A stretch of DNA of 64,000 bases, taken from assembly GCF_048771995.1 (NCBI RefSeq), contig NC_133036.1, forward strand, positions 16,089,001 through 16,153,000, read 5' to 3'. Of this stretch, positions 47,346 to 60,819 are shown in pieces (position 1 is the first letter of the stretch; every line of letters starts with the position of its first letter). The stretch comes from Taeniopygia guttata (Eukaryota; Chordata; Aves; Passeriformes; Estrildidae). Made by a program: the position numbers and the translations under genes. The notes under the pieces were generated by a model. That model did not search any database, was not told where the DNA came from, and saw only the letters and a program-made list of their open reading frames with translations.

Positions 47346-50300
47346 ATCACTAAAAAATTGGAAGATGTCAAGAGTTTCTTCACTTTCACCATGGGAAACT
47401 TCAGGAACTGAAAATGTGCCCATAAAGGCTGTTCCATATCCTCATCATGCTGCTCTTTCCCAGCGTAACAGGATCAGCTGAGACAAAAATGAGTTTTATG
47501 TTAATAGGATTTAGCACCTGTGACATAGTCCTATTGAATATTTTAAGAATAATGGCAAATGTGTTTGAAAGAAAATGCTGAGCTGGGACCTGATGGGTCC
47601 CACAGTACATTTAAAAGCCTGAATTGGGGTCCAGGCCCCCAGAATATTCCCCGAATGTCTGATACAGAAGGAGCTATGTGATTTTTAAAGAGTATACAGC
47701 ATTCAACTTCCAATTAAATTGAATGGATGCTGGTCACAGCACAAAATGTCTTTCCCATCTGTCAGCTTTAGGAAGCTGAACTGCAGTGAACTCAGAATTA
47801 CTCCCTGAATCGTACAGAGGTGTTCCCTCAGTTATTAAATACCAGACTTAAGAAAAATTCTATTAGAACAAAAGAAAAATTGCACCGCAAACACAATGGG
47901 TTTCTAATTTAGGGCATTATTATAAATTCACCTCAGAAAACACAATCTTATGAATCCCACTGGATAGTAGGCTGACCTCAAGTGTAGTCCACAAAATCAC
48001 AATACCTTTTATGAAGCTACCTTAGAGCATAAACAACACTCAAGTATCCTGTCAGATGAGCTCTGCCCTGTGGATAATATTCCTTTATCCAACCATGATG
48101 CTGGAGAAGCAGCAGCTGCATAATTTTTATGTCTGTTATTACCCAAATCATGCTTTTAGGAGGTTACAGCATAGCATAAATAACAGAATTGGAGAAATCA
48201 GCAAACACACTTGCCCATCCACTGAAATTTATAACCAGAACATCATGTGGAAAGCAGGGCATGCAACATTTATTTTAATTTGTACCATATCGTATTTAGC
48301 AAGGCAAATTTGAGAAAATGTGCCTTCCCTGCTTTTTTCACATATACAATATCAAATATTAGCCCCTGGAGAAAGGTTCAGGAGTTGTTTCCAAGACACT
48401 TGTAAGTAACTTGCAAATGCAAACAGCAGGCAGAGGGAACAATAAAGCTTGTAAAAATAATAGTGGCTATGGAATCCAGATGGAGCTATTAAAATATATA
48501 AAAACATTGACAAGAATTTGAAAAGCTGATACAACATCTGTGCCTTTTAGTGTTATTTGCAACTTACCTACCCAGCCAGTCCAATTCTGTCCTAGTGCAA
48601 TGCCATTCAGCACACGATGTCTGAGTCAAGAGACCATGAGCTATTTTAGAATTTACTAATTTTATGTTTATGGCTGCTAACAGTCCACTTGTTCAACCAA
48701 GACTGCAACTACTTGTTTCCCAAGGTGCCTATTAAAACCATTCCCTCTTCTCCTACCGGGGACAGAGAGGATTAAAAACCTTCTTTGCTGTGCAAGTATG
48801 GCTACGTTGTTCTGCACAGACTATATGGAAACTTTTCGTTTTTTCTGTGCCTTTCAGAGAGGGAGGCGCTTCTGTGAGTTTGTGCCTCAGTGTTTGCATA
48901 TTCCTAATGAAGACAGTGCATCCCTCTGTACTTGGTTAAAACCAGACCCAGGCTTAATTGGTTGTACAGGGAGGTAGGCAGAAATTCTGGAATTTACTGG
49001 AGGTTCCCTGAAGTGGTCGAAGTTTGATTCAAAATAAACATCCCTTCTAGCAGAAAGAATCAAAAGGGTTTCCCTCTTCTTACAGCACTCTGTAGGAAGA
49101 ATCCTTAAATCCCTTTTCACCAATTATTCCATATTGGTTGCTATTTGCATTTGTCAGCTTAAAGCCAAGTAAAAGGATTTTACTTTATTTTATGTGGATG
49201 AGTTAATTGAAATTATTCTTGTGCAGTATCATCATCAGAGGGTTCTTGGATTGGAAACAGTGCAAAGAGGTGTTTACTGATATGAAGAGTTTCCGCTGGA
49301 ATAAAGGACAAAATTCCATTGTTCTGTGTTTGTTTTCAGTATGGCTCAGCCCTGAGAGGGTCAGTGTCTCAACTAGTGCCAAACTACAGATTTTAGCCTT
49401 GGGACCCCTAGATCGACACAATTTCTGTCAAAGCTCTGCAATGGAATCAGAACTATTACACATTAGTGGACCACTGGCAGCAATGATGCACTGAACTGAT
49501 ACAGTATCTCTCAAGAAAACCCATATTTCAATTTCTCTTTAGTTAATGATTTGTAAAGTTTCTATTTCATTAAAAACAAAAGTGAATCCTGTACAGTAAC
49601 AGTCATAAACTATTTTCCACTACTGAACACAGCACCTGTGCATGCACTGGGAGCATGGTATGATTTTATTGTAGTTATTCTGTCTTTAGTGAGCTGATAG
49701 CAATTTTCCTTTAAAGTAAAATACAAGCTTGCATAGAAAAAAGAGAATAATAATTATGTCAATTTCTTCCTTCTACATAGTAAAATACTAATAATAGCAG
49801 ATAGTGAAGCACTTGTATAGCAAGTAAGAAACCAGCTTTCAGGAATCACAATATACCCACAAATGATTTAGAGAAATTTAATGAAATCTCTGTCAGTGCT
49901 TCTGACTGATTTGCAATGCACTTCTCTTTGAGAAATACAGGTTTAAAAAGCTCCAAATTAAGCATATTATTATAACCTGTAACCACTCAGACCAGACAAA
50001 AAGATTTTTGTATTGAAATTAAAAATAGCAGGCACTGCACAATTTTTACTCAAACAGTATCTGCAATGCTAAAACAATGAAAACCAAGGTGTATTCCAAA
50101 CAGAACAACTAATATCACATGCTGGCATTGTATTTGGATATTTGCAGCCAGCTTATGATTACTTTGCTTTTCCACAGCTTTTGATGTCATGGTGTAAAAC
50201 CAGTCAATTTAAAATCAACTAAAAGACTCTTTTTTTTCCCTCTAAAATACATATTATACACCTACCTTAATTCTCCTTTCATCCCTATGTTCGCCTTGGG

Positions 50301-53300
50301 TTTTTCTTGTTTGTTTTTAGCTTTCCCCGGGTGAAATCAGTAACTGGGACAGATTTCTTGACTGGCTTTTCATCTTAAGTCTTTAATTTCAGGACCAGGA
50401 CTTTTGCTGTCCTGGTTCCTTTTCCTTTGGAAAGTTCCTGAATAGAGACACTTTTCTGGGCGCAAGTCTGATCCTCTCTAAATAATACATGCCTGAAACA
50501 AACAATTATGCTCCAACTCTGTATTGCTATAGTCAAGCCACTTACCCATTTTACTACCAAACTAATTCATTGGCTGCTTGCATTCAAAATGAAGAGCCAA
50601 CAGTAATCTCTACTGACATATTCATAAATTCGTTGGCTCTGGAACTTCATTTTGCTTCTAGAACATAGCAAGAGCAGTCTGCTGCTTTATAAATACAGGG
50701 AAATTTAAATGGAAAATGTATTACTAATTATCTGCTGCACCATTTCGCAGTGTGAAAGAGAAATGCAGCCTACCTAAGAAATGGATGCTATTTTCAAGCC
50801 TTCGGATATTATTTTAAACATAATGATCCATTTCTGTATTTGGCTCTTACAAGGAACCAGTCTCGGGAGTAAAATAAAAGAGACTGGGAAGCTGAATCAT
50901 GAAACCACTCACCTTGCCAGCATAACACACTGGGGGCTCCAGGCCCATGTCAGAAATGTGGGGTTTAGGAGGGAGAAACAACGAAGGCAACACGCCATGG
51001 AAAAGCTTCCTAGTGGAAATGTCACAACACAATGTTTTCATCATCCTACATGAACCTGTTTAGCTCAGTAATGTGATTAATTTTATTGATTTGTTTTTTA
51101 GTGACATTCTACACTTACTTGAGGAAAAAAAAAAGCCATTGAAAGACACTGGTGCAGGAGAAGAGGGGATATTCTTTAGCTGCATGAGGTTGGATGCAGC
51201 CTGTTGCACAAACTCCCATCTACAGCTTACAGTTCCATTTTTGTAGACAACTTCTTTACCCCTTCACTGTCAGCTAAGGCAGGTTTATTGGATGGTGACA
51301 GAGGATTTTGTCCTTTCTTTTCTTGGGGCCCTCTGATGACAGTTTTTTTCCCTGAGGTATTTGAAAGGATTTCTACTTATTAAAGGAATCCTGCACTCCC
51401 CTTTTTGATAAATCAGGCCATGGTATGAAAGGCTAAAGAATCTTATGCCAAAATTACAAATTTAAACCAAACCAGGAGTGATATTAATTCAATTATCTCA
51501 GTGTAATCTGTAAAATTCTCCAGTAATTCTAACACTGTACCATCATGAGCTGTCAAAAAGGTTATCAGTACCCAAAGGAAACATCCCTCAGTACCAGATT
51601 GGCACAGTGAAGCAAAGCATCAGTTTAGGTAATGATCTACAATTGCAATTTTCCCTCTCATTAGTTCCAGACCTTTAGGTTCAAGATTACTGTTTATTTT
51701 TATACATCTCAAAGAATCACCTTTCATTCTCTTCTTACACACTGAAAATGTCCAAGCCTTCCAGCATGTCATGACTGTGACCCTCTAGCCATGAAAAAAT
51801 CCCCTCATAAATTTTAAGCTGGGCTGATGTGTGCAGCACATCACCCTTGCTTTAATCCTTCAGCTGATTCTTCAGACCAAAAGCAAAAACAAAAGGAACA
51901 ACATTTACTCCCTGCATCTGGCCACCAACCCAAGTCCCTTCTGCCCACACCCCCTCCTCTGAGCACTTCTGCCCAGTATTATTTTTAAACATCAATTTTT
52001 TGTGGGTTTTTTCATGCAAGAGAGTGTCCAACACCGACATCTCCCAAGCTGGTGCTCCAGTGATTCTTTTACAGCAGTTCCCCAAATGTCAATGTCACTG
52101 CATGCCTCAAACCCAGTGACAGTGTTCTCCTGGCTCACCCATTCACATGCTGGCTCTTGGGCAGCTCCTGAAGCCGGGACTGTGTCTCCTTGAGGGATGT
52201 ATGTCATGTCTACAGAACCCTGCTGATCCTACTGCAGCCTGCTCATCACAGCTGTAGCACCCAGAAATAGCAACAGCACCTTTTGACCATCTGTCGTCAT
52301 CCAGCCCATTCATAATTAAACAAAAGAGGTGGAACAAAGCATTTCACCTCAGCAAAATTACTTTATCTTGAGGCTGGCTGACTTCTGTTCTCCAAAGAAT
52401 ATGGGGAGGAAGGAGGGAGCACCCTTTAACCTACTTAACCATCAGAAACAGAAATGTATCTCTTATCAAAACGTTTGTTTGGTCTTTGGTTTGGTATTGT
52501 GGAAAACAGATCCAAAATCCACTTCACAGTCCCATTGTGAGGTTCATCAGAGGTCAGAATGGAAAGCACAGCATAACAGGTACTTTTGGAGGAGAATTTG
52601 GAATATCCTGTCTATACAGACAGATTTCAGCCCCTGCCCCACTGGTGTAATTTCCCTGACATCACTAGGTCACACATGAATGAGGGAGAGCAGGTACTGG
52701 GAGGAGAAAAAAGCCTCAGTTAATAAAGGAATATCAGGAATGTTCCATAGCCTTCAATCACTCAAACAAATGTTCTATAAATGAGTATTACCATTCAAGC
52801 ATGGGTTTTACACAGATCAGCACTCTCTGACCACTCCTCCCAATCCGAGCATGAACTTTCCATCGGGAGAACTCAGTGTTTGCCTTACGCCAGCCCAGAG
52901 AGCTCCTCCTGTTACCCTGCCCTGCTCCTCTCTGTGCAGCTGAGACACAAAGGAAAGATTTCCCTGGAGTTTGAGTGCAGGCTCTGTCTGCCAGGGCAGA
53001 GCTGTCTGCACGAGAATTGCTCACCAACAATTAATTCCTCTCTGAGACGCCTGCAACTGCATCATGCCTGCAAAATCACACGGGCAGGGTCTCCATGGTG
53101 ACAGTGCCATGCGCTGTGCAAACATCAGCTGGCTAGTCAAGGTTACTTTGGCAACCCAAGTGTCACAGGTAATGATCCAAATCTCCTTCACATTTATGAA
53201 AAAATAAGCTGAATTAAAAACATGCCCATTTTTCATTCCAGGGCTGACTCTGTTCTGTTGCTGCTCATAACTGGCACTATTTCAATGAGCCCAGAGCTAC

Positions 53301-55324
53301 CTCCATTAGAATTACAAACAATAATATCAAGAATAATTATTTAAGCATTATTTCTAGACAGTAATGAAGAAAAAAAAGATGCATACTGCAGTTGATTCTA
53401 GCTGAGATCCCACATAAGCCAAGCTTTAATACTATAGCTTTCATTAGTGCTATAGAGCAAAATAATTTTTATCAGGCTCACTGCTGTGCTCTATTACAAA
53501 GCTATGTTGTCTTTAATATGGATTGTGAGCTGCATTCTAATTTCAGATGCACTTCTCAGACCAAGAGAAGAGTTTTGTTTCATGTTTTTGGAATATATGG
53601 CTTTTAAAACTAACACTGCAGTCGCTGCAAAGAAAAAACACATCATCTGTCTTCTGGATTTTGTCTGTCTGGTCTGTGGAAGGGAGGGAACTCGAGGAAC
53701 CAAGGACAGCAGCTCCTGAACCTGCTGGCAGCTCTGAAGGAATCTGTGATTTCTGCTCCCTGCAGACCCTGCCAGGCTGCCAGGGCAGGGGAAGCACTGA
53801 GCAGAGCTGAGGTCCCTTTGCAGCCCCCAGCCCTGTTGGGGTGGCTTGGGCTCAGCGAGGGGACAGCCACGGCTCCCGGGGCAGCCAGGACACACACATG
53901 GCCAGCAGCCACTGGCTCCTTTGCTCACAGCTGCCCTTCTCCTCCCAAAAGAGGCATCTGTCAAAGTTTAGTCCTGCTGTATCGCTGGCATATTTTCTCT
54001 TTGATAATCTTGAAATGTCTCTCTCATGTTCATACAATAGGATGCTGTGGGGTAATATTTCAGTGGGAAACATGCTGGGTTTTTTCCAAAGCTTTTTTGT
54101 TTTCTTTTTTTTTTTTTAAGTGAGTTTGCAATACTTCTCTTTCTCAGGCTGTTTTCTGTACAAGATTTGTAGAAAAAATGTTTTCCTGTGTCATTAGTGA
54201 GAGTTATCCTACTAGACACAGTTATTTGGACAAAGCCATCCGTTGCTGTAAGGGATTATTTCCCTTGAGAGCAATGGAATTACCTGTATTCAGCACAGCA
54301 CACTTCCCTGGGAATGATCTGCATTCGTGGTAGGAATATTTTCCTTGCACTGTGTGGCAGAATAGCCAGCAGAAAAGTGCTTCTAGTGTTAAATTGCCTT
54401 ATCTGCTGTGACAAAATCCTTCAATTACCTGTTTGTGTGGGAGCTGGGTATATGGGAGGTGGCAAACCCACATCTGCAGCCAGCCTGGATTCTCCTTCTC
54501 ACCTACACCATTAATTCTGAGAGACCTCCCAGACTCTGTTCTCCTGGAGGCTGAGGGTATGCAGCAGCTTGCGTGGCAGATGGAAAAGCAGCATAATATT
54601 TACAGGATTTTGAATAGGCTCTATTCCTGCCTGTGGTGAATTCACCCAGCTCTTAAGATGCAGAAATTGAGCACTGAGCATATGTAAGAAGACACATCAA
54701 ACTCAGGGTATTGGGGCCCAATTTTCATGAACGCCTACATGGGCATGGAGAAAACATGGATACAATGAAAATGTAAAAATTTAGTATCACTAGCGATGAT
54801 TTTGAGCTGGTTAAAGTAGTTTTCCTACAGGAAAAACTTGGATCATGAAGTCTGTTTCCATGTCACGTCACATCATGTCGTGTCCTGTCCTGCTTGAAGC
54901 CATCTGAAAGCAGAAATGATTTTATCCAACACCACTGTTTATGCTCTGTCACACTGAACTTTTGCACAAATGGTTTTGCCAGCACACATGCAAACAGAAA
55001 ATACTTTCTGTATCTCTTTCATCCCTCCACTGCTATTTGCAGTTGCAAACAGCAGCAATGGCCTCTGTTCCCTTCTGCTGCCTGTCAGCGAGGAGAGACC
55101 TTTTCTCTGGAGTATCTTTTAGCCTCTCTGTATGTTGCCATGGCAGCAAGACTAAAACCAGGCCCAAGATGGAGAAAAATGTCAAAGGAATAAAAACTGA
55201 TGCTACAGGCAAACTGAGAATCCTCCCTTGGCTGCTGGAGATACCTATTAAGTGATACATCTTCTGGATGGAGAGCTACAGCTGCAGAACTGTGCTGTTT
55301 TCACTCCTGCCTTATTCCTACAAG

Positions 55325-55455
55325 CTCCTGCTGACGTCAATGAGTATTTGTTTTGCCTCAGTAAAATTCAAAGAAAAAGGGATTCAAAGCCTTGTAATTA
55401 CAGAATAACTGAGCCAAATCTTGCCAGCCTTTACTTACTGAGTCAACAGGGATAA
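55325..55455. repeat. Possible ancient inverted amniote repeat
   Basis: TGACGTCAATGAG and TTTTGCCTCAGTAAAATTC, then in reverse sense GAGCCAAATCTTGCC and CTTTACTTACTGAGTCAAC, resemble an old repeat word set (GACTTCAATGGGAGTTTTGCCTGAGTAAGG, then GGATTTGGCC, from memory). The two parts lie in opposite orientation. Heavily diverged; ends not defined. Confidence 0.3.
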
Positions 55456-58400
55456 AGCAGAAAAAAAAGGCAGAATCAACAGCAAATTAAATATTTAGAA
55501 GTACTAAAGAGCAGTGCCTAGATTATCAGTTTGGTGGGAGCTTTTCTACATGATAAAGGAGAAGAAGAGCCTGAAATTTGATCCATCAACACAGGGAATT
55601 CCAGAGGTTAGGACAGCTCAGGGGCATTCAGCACTGACAGCTAAAGACAAACTTTTGATTGCAGCAAAGTGCTATAGAATTTCTGTGTGACTGTGCATTA
55701 TCTCAGAACCCGCACAGAGCCAGAATGAACATTCAATTTGATTTACACTGGCACTTTCCTCCGCAACACTTATTATTAAGATAATCTTGAAGAAAGTAAT
55801 ATTTTTCCTGCATCACTATAGGAAATTGTTAACCTTATTCCTTTCAGAATAAAAAGTGGGGTAGAAATTGGGTGATGAAATCCTTGGGACACATTTGAGC
55901 TTGAGAGAAGACACATCATGTGAGTCAGGATGAAGCTTTAGGGTCCTCCACTCGTATTTCTTTCGAGCAGCAACAAAGCCAGAACTCCTACTTTATTCAT
56001 GAGAGCCACTGGCTCCCTGGGACTGGCTGAACTTTTGAACTGATGACAGAAATTACAAAAGCATGGTCCCAATGCTAGGAAAATGGTTTTGAGCACATCA
56101 GAGCCAGAAGTAGAGGATTCAAAACTGGTCCCCTTCATGGCACCTTTCTGGCATGAATGCTTGCAGCCAGGTGTGCACACAGGAGTGCCCCAGACACCCC
56201 TGAAGCTTGGGGTATTCAGAGTTGCTGGTCTGCAGCAACAGCTCTTATGGAGAGGAAAATTCCTTTAACTGCAAATGAATTTTGGCAGCCACAGAGAAAA
56301 AAGACCCTCTGTACTCTGTTACTAAATTGAATTAATACATGATGCTCAGTTTGCTGCATTCCTGTACTCCATTACAATCTGCTATAACAAATTACGGCAG
56401 GAAATGAACTTTATTAAATTCATCACTATGCAGTTTAAAAAAAAAAAGACATCTTATGCTATTATTGACTATCAGGCTTCATGCCATCAGTTTTTAAACT
56501 CTTCCCTCAGCAATGGTGCCCTGTGATCTCTTCAAAAATCATCTGGAGAAAAACTGCACCAGCCATAAGATGATCTTATTTGTTGTCTTGCCCTCAGCTC
56601 CAGTAGTTATGAGTGTCACTAAAGTCTCCTGCTCCTCCACCCCCAGAACATGTAGACCTGATCCTAAGCACTCTGCTTTTTGTGGTGCTGTTCTGCTTTT
56701 GAATTACAGTGCCTGGACTGTGGCAGGGCAGTGCTGCAGCTCTCTGCAGCCTTGCAGCAGCAATGCTGCCTGGTTACCTCCCTGTGGGACTCCAGCAGAG
56801 CCCTCTCCACACAAGTGAAAATCCTCCAGCCCTTCTGGAGCTCCACAGGAACACTGCTGTGTGCCAGCACATGCCTGCTTTAGTGTTCAGGTTATTACAG
56901 CTTCCAGTATTGGGGTCAAATAATGTAAGGAATGCCACAGAACTCGAGTGCCTCTTCCATGTGCTGCTTCTTTTATTGTCTCACTCAAACCAGCAGCCCC
57001 TCCCAGAAGCTGCACAGTGGAGTGGAGGAAACCCTGAGGTTCTCAACTCCTTGTGATGCAGATCCACACACGCCCTTTGGGCTTGTGTCTGTAAGCATAA
57101 GATAATTTGTTTTATCAATTCCTTTCTACTATGGTGTAAAAAAGGTATTTCTTTTTAATTTTATGTTTAGACAAAAGCCCTTCCAAGCCCCTTCTGGATA
57201 CACCAAAACCAGAACTCCACAGGTGATTGCTTTCTTGCAGCTTCCCAAGCTTTCATCAGCATCTGTTTACTCAAATTTCTGTCTATTCACAACAAAATAG
57301 TTTATTTTATATAGAGAAGGTATTTCATTGTGTGTGCTTCACTAGAGAGGATTTTCTTTCTTTAAGGAAGATGCAAAATTTTACAAAAGCAATGTTCTTT
57401 TGTATCTCCTATTATTTTACCAGCACTCCACGCTGATGGTTTGTATTAGTTCCACCTGATTTGTCTGTCATGCTTGTTCCAGTTCTCTGATTCACTAGAA
57501 CCACTATCCAATAACTGGAGCTTCACACAAAACTCATTTCTACAGTCTATCAGAGGTTTTTCCATCTCTTACCAGCACCAACAATTTTTTTTTGCATTTC
57601 TCATCAACACTTTTGAAGCCACATTTCAAGCATCACAACCTGCATGAGAGTAGTTTTCCTTTTTTCTCCCTTTAACTTTCCTTAATTTCTTCTATGTGAA
57701 ACATGAAAACATGTCCTTGTCCTGCACTTTTCCCAAAGAGCAGGTGAATTTTTTTGAAAGTCAGGCACAAAACCTGTGACCAGCATGGCTTCAGCCCCTG
57801 TAACCTTGCATCTTACTTTCTAAAGGATTCAAAGGAGTCAAGTATTTTTCACCCAAAGACCATCTATCACATATTCCTCAGACTTGTCCTTAAGTTCTAT
57901 TTTGAGCTACTTATTTCACAATATGGGATATTAAAATCATTATTAAAACAATGAGAAAATTATACTTATTCCAAAGAACTCTAAATCTTCCTTTATTACT
58001 ACTAAAGAGCAGAAATTGTGCTTTATTCCAGAATTGCTATTCCAACACCATGGGAACTAAACTTAATGATTACAAAATACAATAAACATTCAGTCTTCCA
58101 GATGGTAATCAGTAAAAAGTCTTGACACTCTAATTTCTAAAGTCTGAGAAGATTCATGTAAAAATCCACCTACTGGGATCAGATTAGCAGAACACATTAA
58201 TGTTGTGACTTTGTAAACTATCTCCATTTTATATTGTAACAATGGATTATCTTCAGTAAAATCCATCCCCAATCAGTAAACTAATTATGTAAATTCTTGA
58301 AACTCATCAAGGTAAATACCAAAGGTCCCTAATTATACAAATAAGAAAATACTTCTCTTTTGCTTTCATTGTGTCATTTTTTTTTTTTGTTCCAGAAAGT

Positions 58401-59698
58401 AGTGCCATGAGGATTGCAAACCTAATTCTTTGTAAGTTATCACAGTATTTTTTGATCATTCAAAAAGTTTTCCAAGTCAGATCTTACCATTGGCTGCCGC
58501 TCTGTAACTTCATTAAAACTAAACAAAACCAGAACCCTCTGTTATATTAAACTGTAATACAGCTGTTATGATAGACAGAATGACTCGTGCTTATCCTCAG
58601 TTTGAGCTACATCACTTTACAGCAAGATTGAAATAATTCATCCAGGCAAGATAAAAGGTATTTGAATTTATCTTGTTTGCTGGTTGGCAGTTTTACAATA
58701 TATATTGCAGTCCTATTTGTTTTATTACTTAATATTTCTCCTGGCACTGTTAAAAAATGTCTCATTCTAAGCCTATATTAAAGACCTTAACCTGCCATTA
58801 GCATTGTACCAGTGTGACTGCTATAAAATTGATTTCATTTACAACAAGTTTAATGCTGGTGTGTGAGCACTGATTCAGCTCAGCACTCCATGCTCCTGAC
58901 CCAGCTCAGACTGCAAGAACTGGCAGCAGGGAGCTGAAGCACAAGTGTCTGTGTGACAGAACATCCCTGATGCATCCCAGGCAGCTTCTCATCCAATTCT
59001 GTGGAATTTGCACCTGTAGATGCACCCCAGCCCCCAAAGGCTTGTGCATGAGCCACAGCAATGCAGGGAAATAGGCAGAACCTCACATTTCTAACACATA
59101 TTTTGCTATCTGGAGGCTAAGGCAGGTTTAACTGCAGGAACTCTAGGAATTATGCTGGGTGTTTTCTTCAGATTGAAGGGAAAGATACAGGATTGTGTTA
59201 CTTCTGCTAAAGAACTCAAAAGTTATGCCCTTCTTGCTCCAGAGAGTCCAGGATCTTTCAGTTATTTTACCCAGGATATAATCACAGCATATAACAGAAA
59301 AAGCCCCCTGGTTCTTCTCAAGGTTGTGGATATTTGGTGGTGGTCAGGAATTCACTTTTACACAGTCTTTATTCTACTAAACTGAATTCATTTAAACAAA
59401 GGTTTGGAGCTGCCTGTGATGCGTGAGGTGTCATTTCTTACAGGTCTAACATTTTCAGATGTGTGCACTGTAACACCACCTTCGAAGCTGAGCTTTGACA
59501 CTCAAACTGTCATTTTCTGTACAATCAAAACTCTGGAAAGTCAGTGCTCATTTGAAAAAATTGCATTGCTTCCTTTTAGTATTGTTTTCTCAAAGTCAGT
59601 GCTCATAACACAGAGTTTTTCCCCTACAAAATACCTTTGGGTTCAATCATTCCCAACAGGTTAATATATATTTAGGAGTCTTTTAGTATCAACAGTGT

Positions 59699-59755
59699 AT
59701 CTGCTTCTCGGCCTTGGTGTAAATTTAAATCATTATCTGTAATCAGCAATAAAAC
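59699..59755 (+). pseudogene. U2 snRNA-like fragment (probable pseudogene)
   Basis: ATCTGCTTCTCGGCCTTGG, then TTATCTGTAATCAGCAATA, resembles the 5' end of U2 snRNA (ATCGCTTCTCGGCCTTTTGG..GTATCTGTTCTTATCAGTTTAATA), including 12 consecutive matching bases CTTCTCGGCCTT preceded by the conserved ATC with one extra base. The branch-site pairing block (GTAGTA) is not preserved and no Sm site or 3' stem is seen. Likely a truncated retrocopy in the VAT1L intron. Confidence 0.5.
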
Positions 59756-60763
59756 TATTACTAAGCTGCAATACCACATAGAACTCTCAATTATCACATT
59801 AAATTTAGATTACATTATGCTAAGAGATTTCTTTATGCCCAAGAGTAATTTTGCTTTTACAATTCATCTGTGTTTAAAATGACTGAAAAGAATATATGAG
59901 ACATTATCATTAGGTGAGAACAATTATCTTGATTAACAATTGTTAGGCACTAAAATGAAGTGTTATTTTGATAATTTTGATTTTTTTATGCCTTTTTTTT
60001 GGATCTTATCAAAGTTGTGTGAAATAGGACACAAAACCTATGCTGGAGAATAATTTTGTGCTACTGCTCAAGAGATTTCCAAAATGCCTACCAGCCTGCC
60101 AAAACTAGTCATCAGTATGATCAGTTGCTGAGAGACAGAACTGGCTTTTCTGATGGAACTAATAATTTACTTTTTCTTTGGCCACTGTTACATAGATACA
60201 CCCAGAAGCTGATCCCAGGAAATGAGTTAGAATGCTCGCCTTAGGAAGGCATTTCTAAAACAAAAAAAAAAGGCCCATTTAATTTAATTTACTGTACCAG
60301 AGTTCAGTATCTATTAACATCTAAACATCCTTCTACTGCAGCTAAAAGCTTATGTCAATGTTCTCTCTTTATAGGCCAAGTACCCAATATTCCCCAAAGC
60401 AGAAAGATGTGAGCTAGAATTCACAGCAGAAATGCTCAAGGCACAGCCTCTACTGCTGTTTCTCACCACAGTAATGCAGCAGGGTACGAAAGCTGCTGCC
60501 CTTTTCCTTCTGCTCTGTAAACCTTTCTGCTCCCTGGCAGCCAACAGAAATGGCTTCTGAGATGATGCTGCCTATGCAGAATCATTTAGACAAAATGGAC
60601 CCATCAGATTTAAATATATATAGAGATATTTTCATTATTCTTATCTCCCACTTCTCTTTTGATTCTTTTCACTGACTTCTTAAGTGGATTTCCAGGCATT
60701 TGTTGATTAATGAAGTAAGAGACTCACAGATTATAGCCAGGAAAACAAAACAAAAAATCAGTC

Positions 60764-60819
60764 TGGTTTTTTTTTTGTGGGTTTTTTTTTTTTTTTTTGG
60801 TTTTTGGTTTTTTTCCCCC
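60764..60819. repeat. T/G-rich low-complexity tract
   Basis: Long T runs broken by GTGGG and GG, ending in a C run. Simple sequence; the frame reading through it is not a gene. Confidence 0.9.

Noticed and set aside
53494-54123. Frames up to 156 codons in a GC-richer patch of the VAT1L intron
   Set aside because: Low-information sequence with no similarity recognised and open on both strands.
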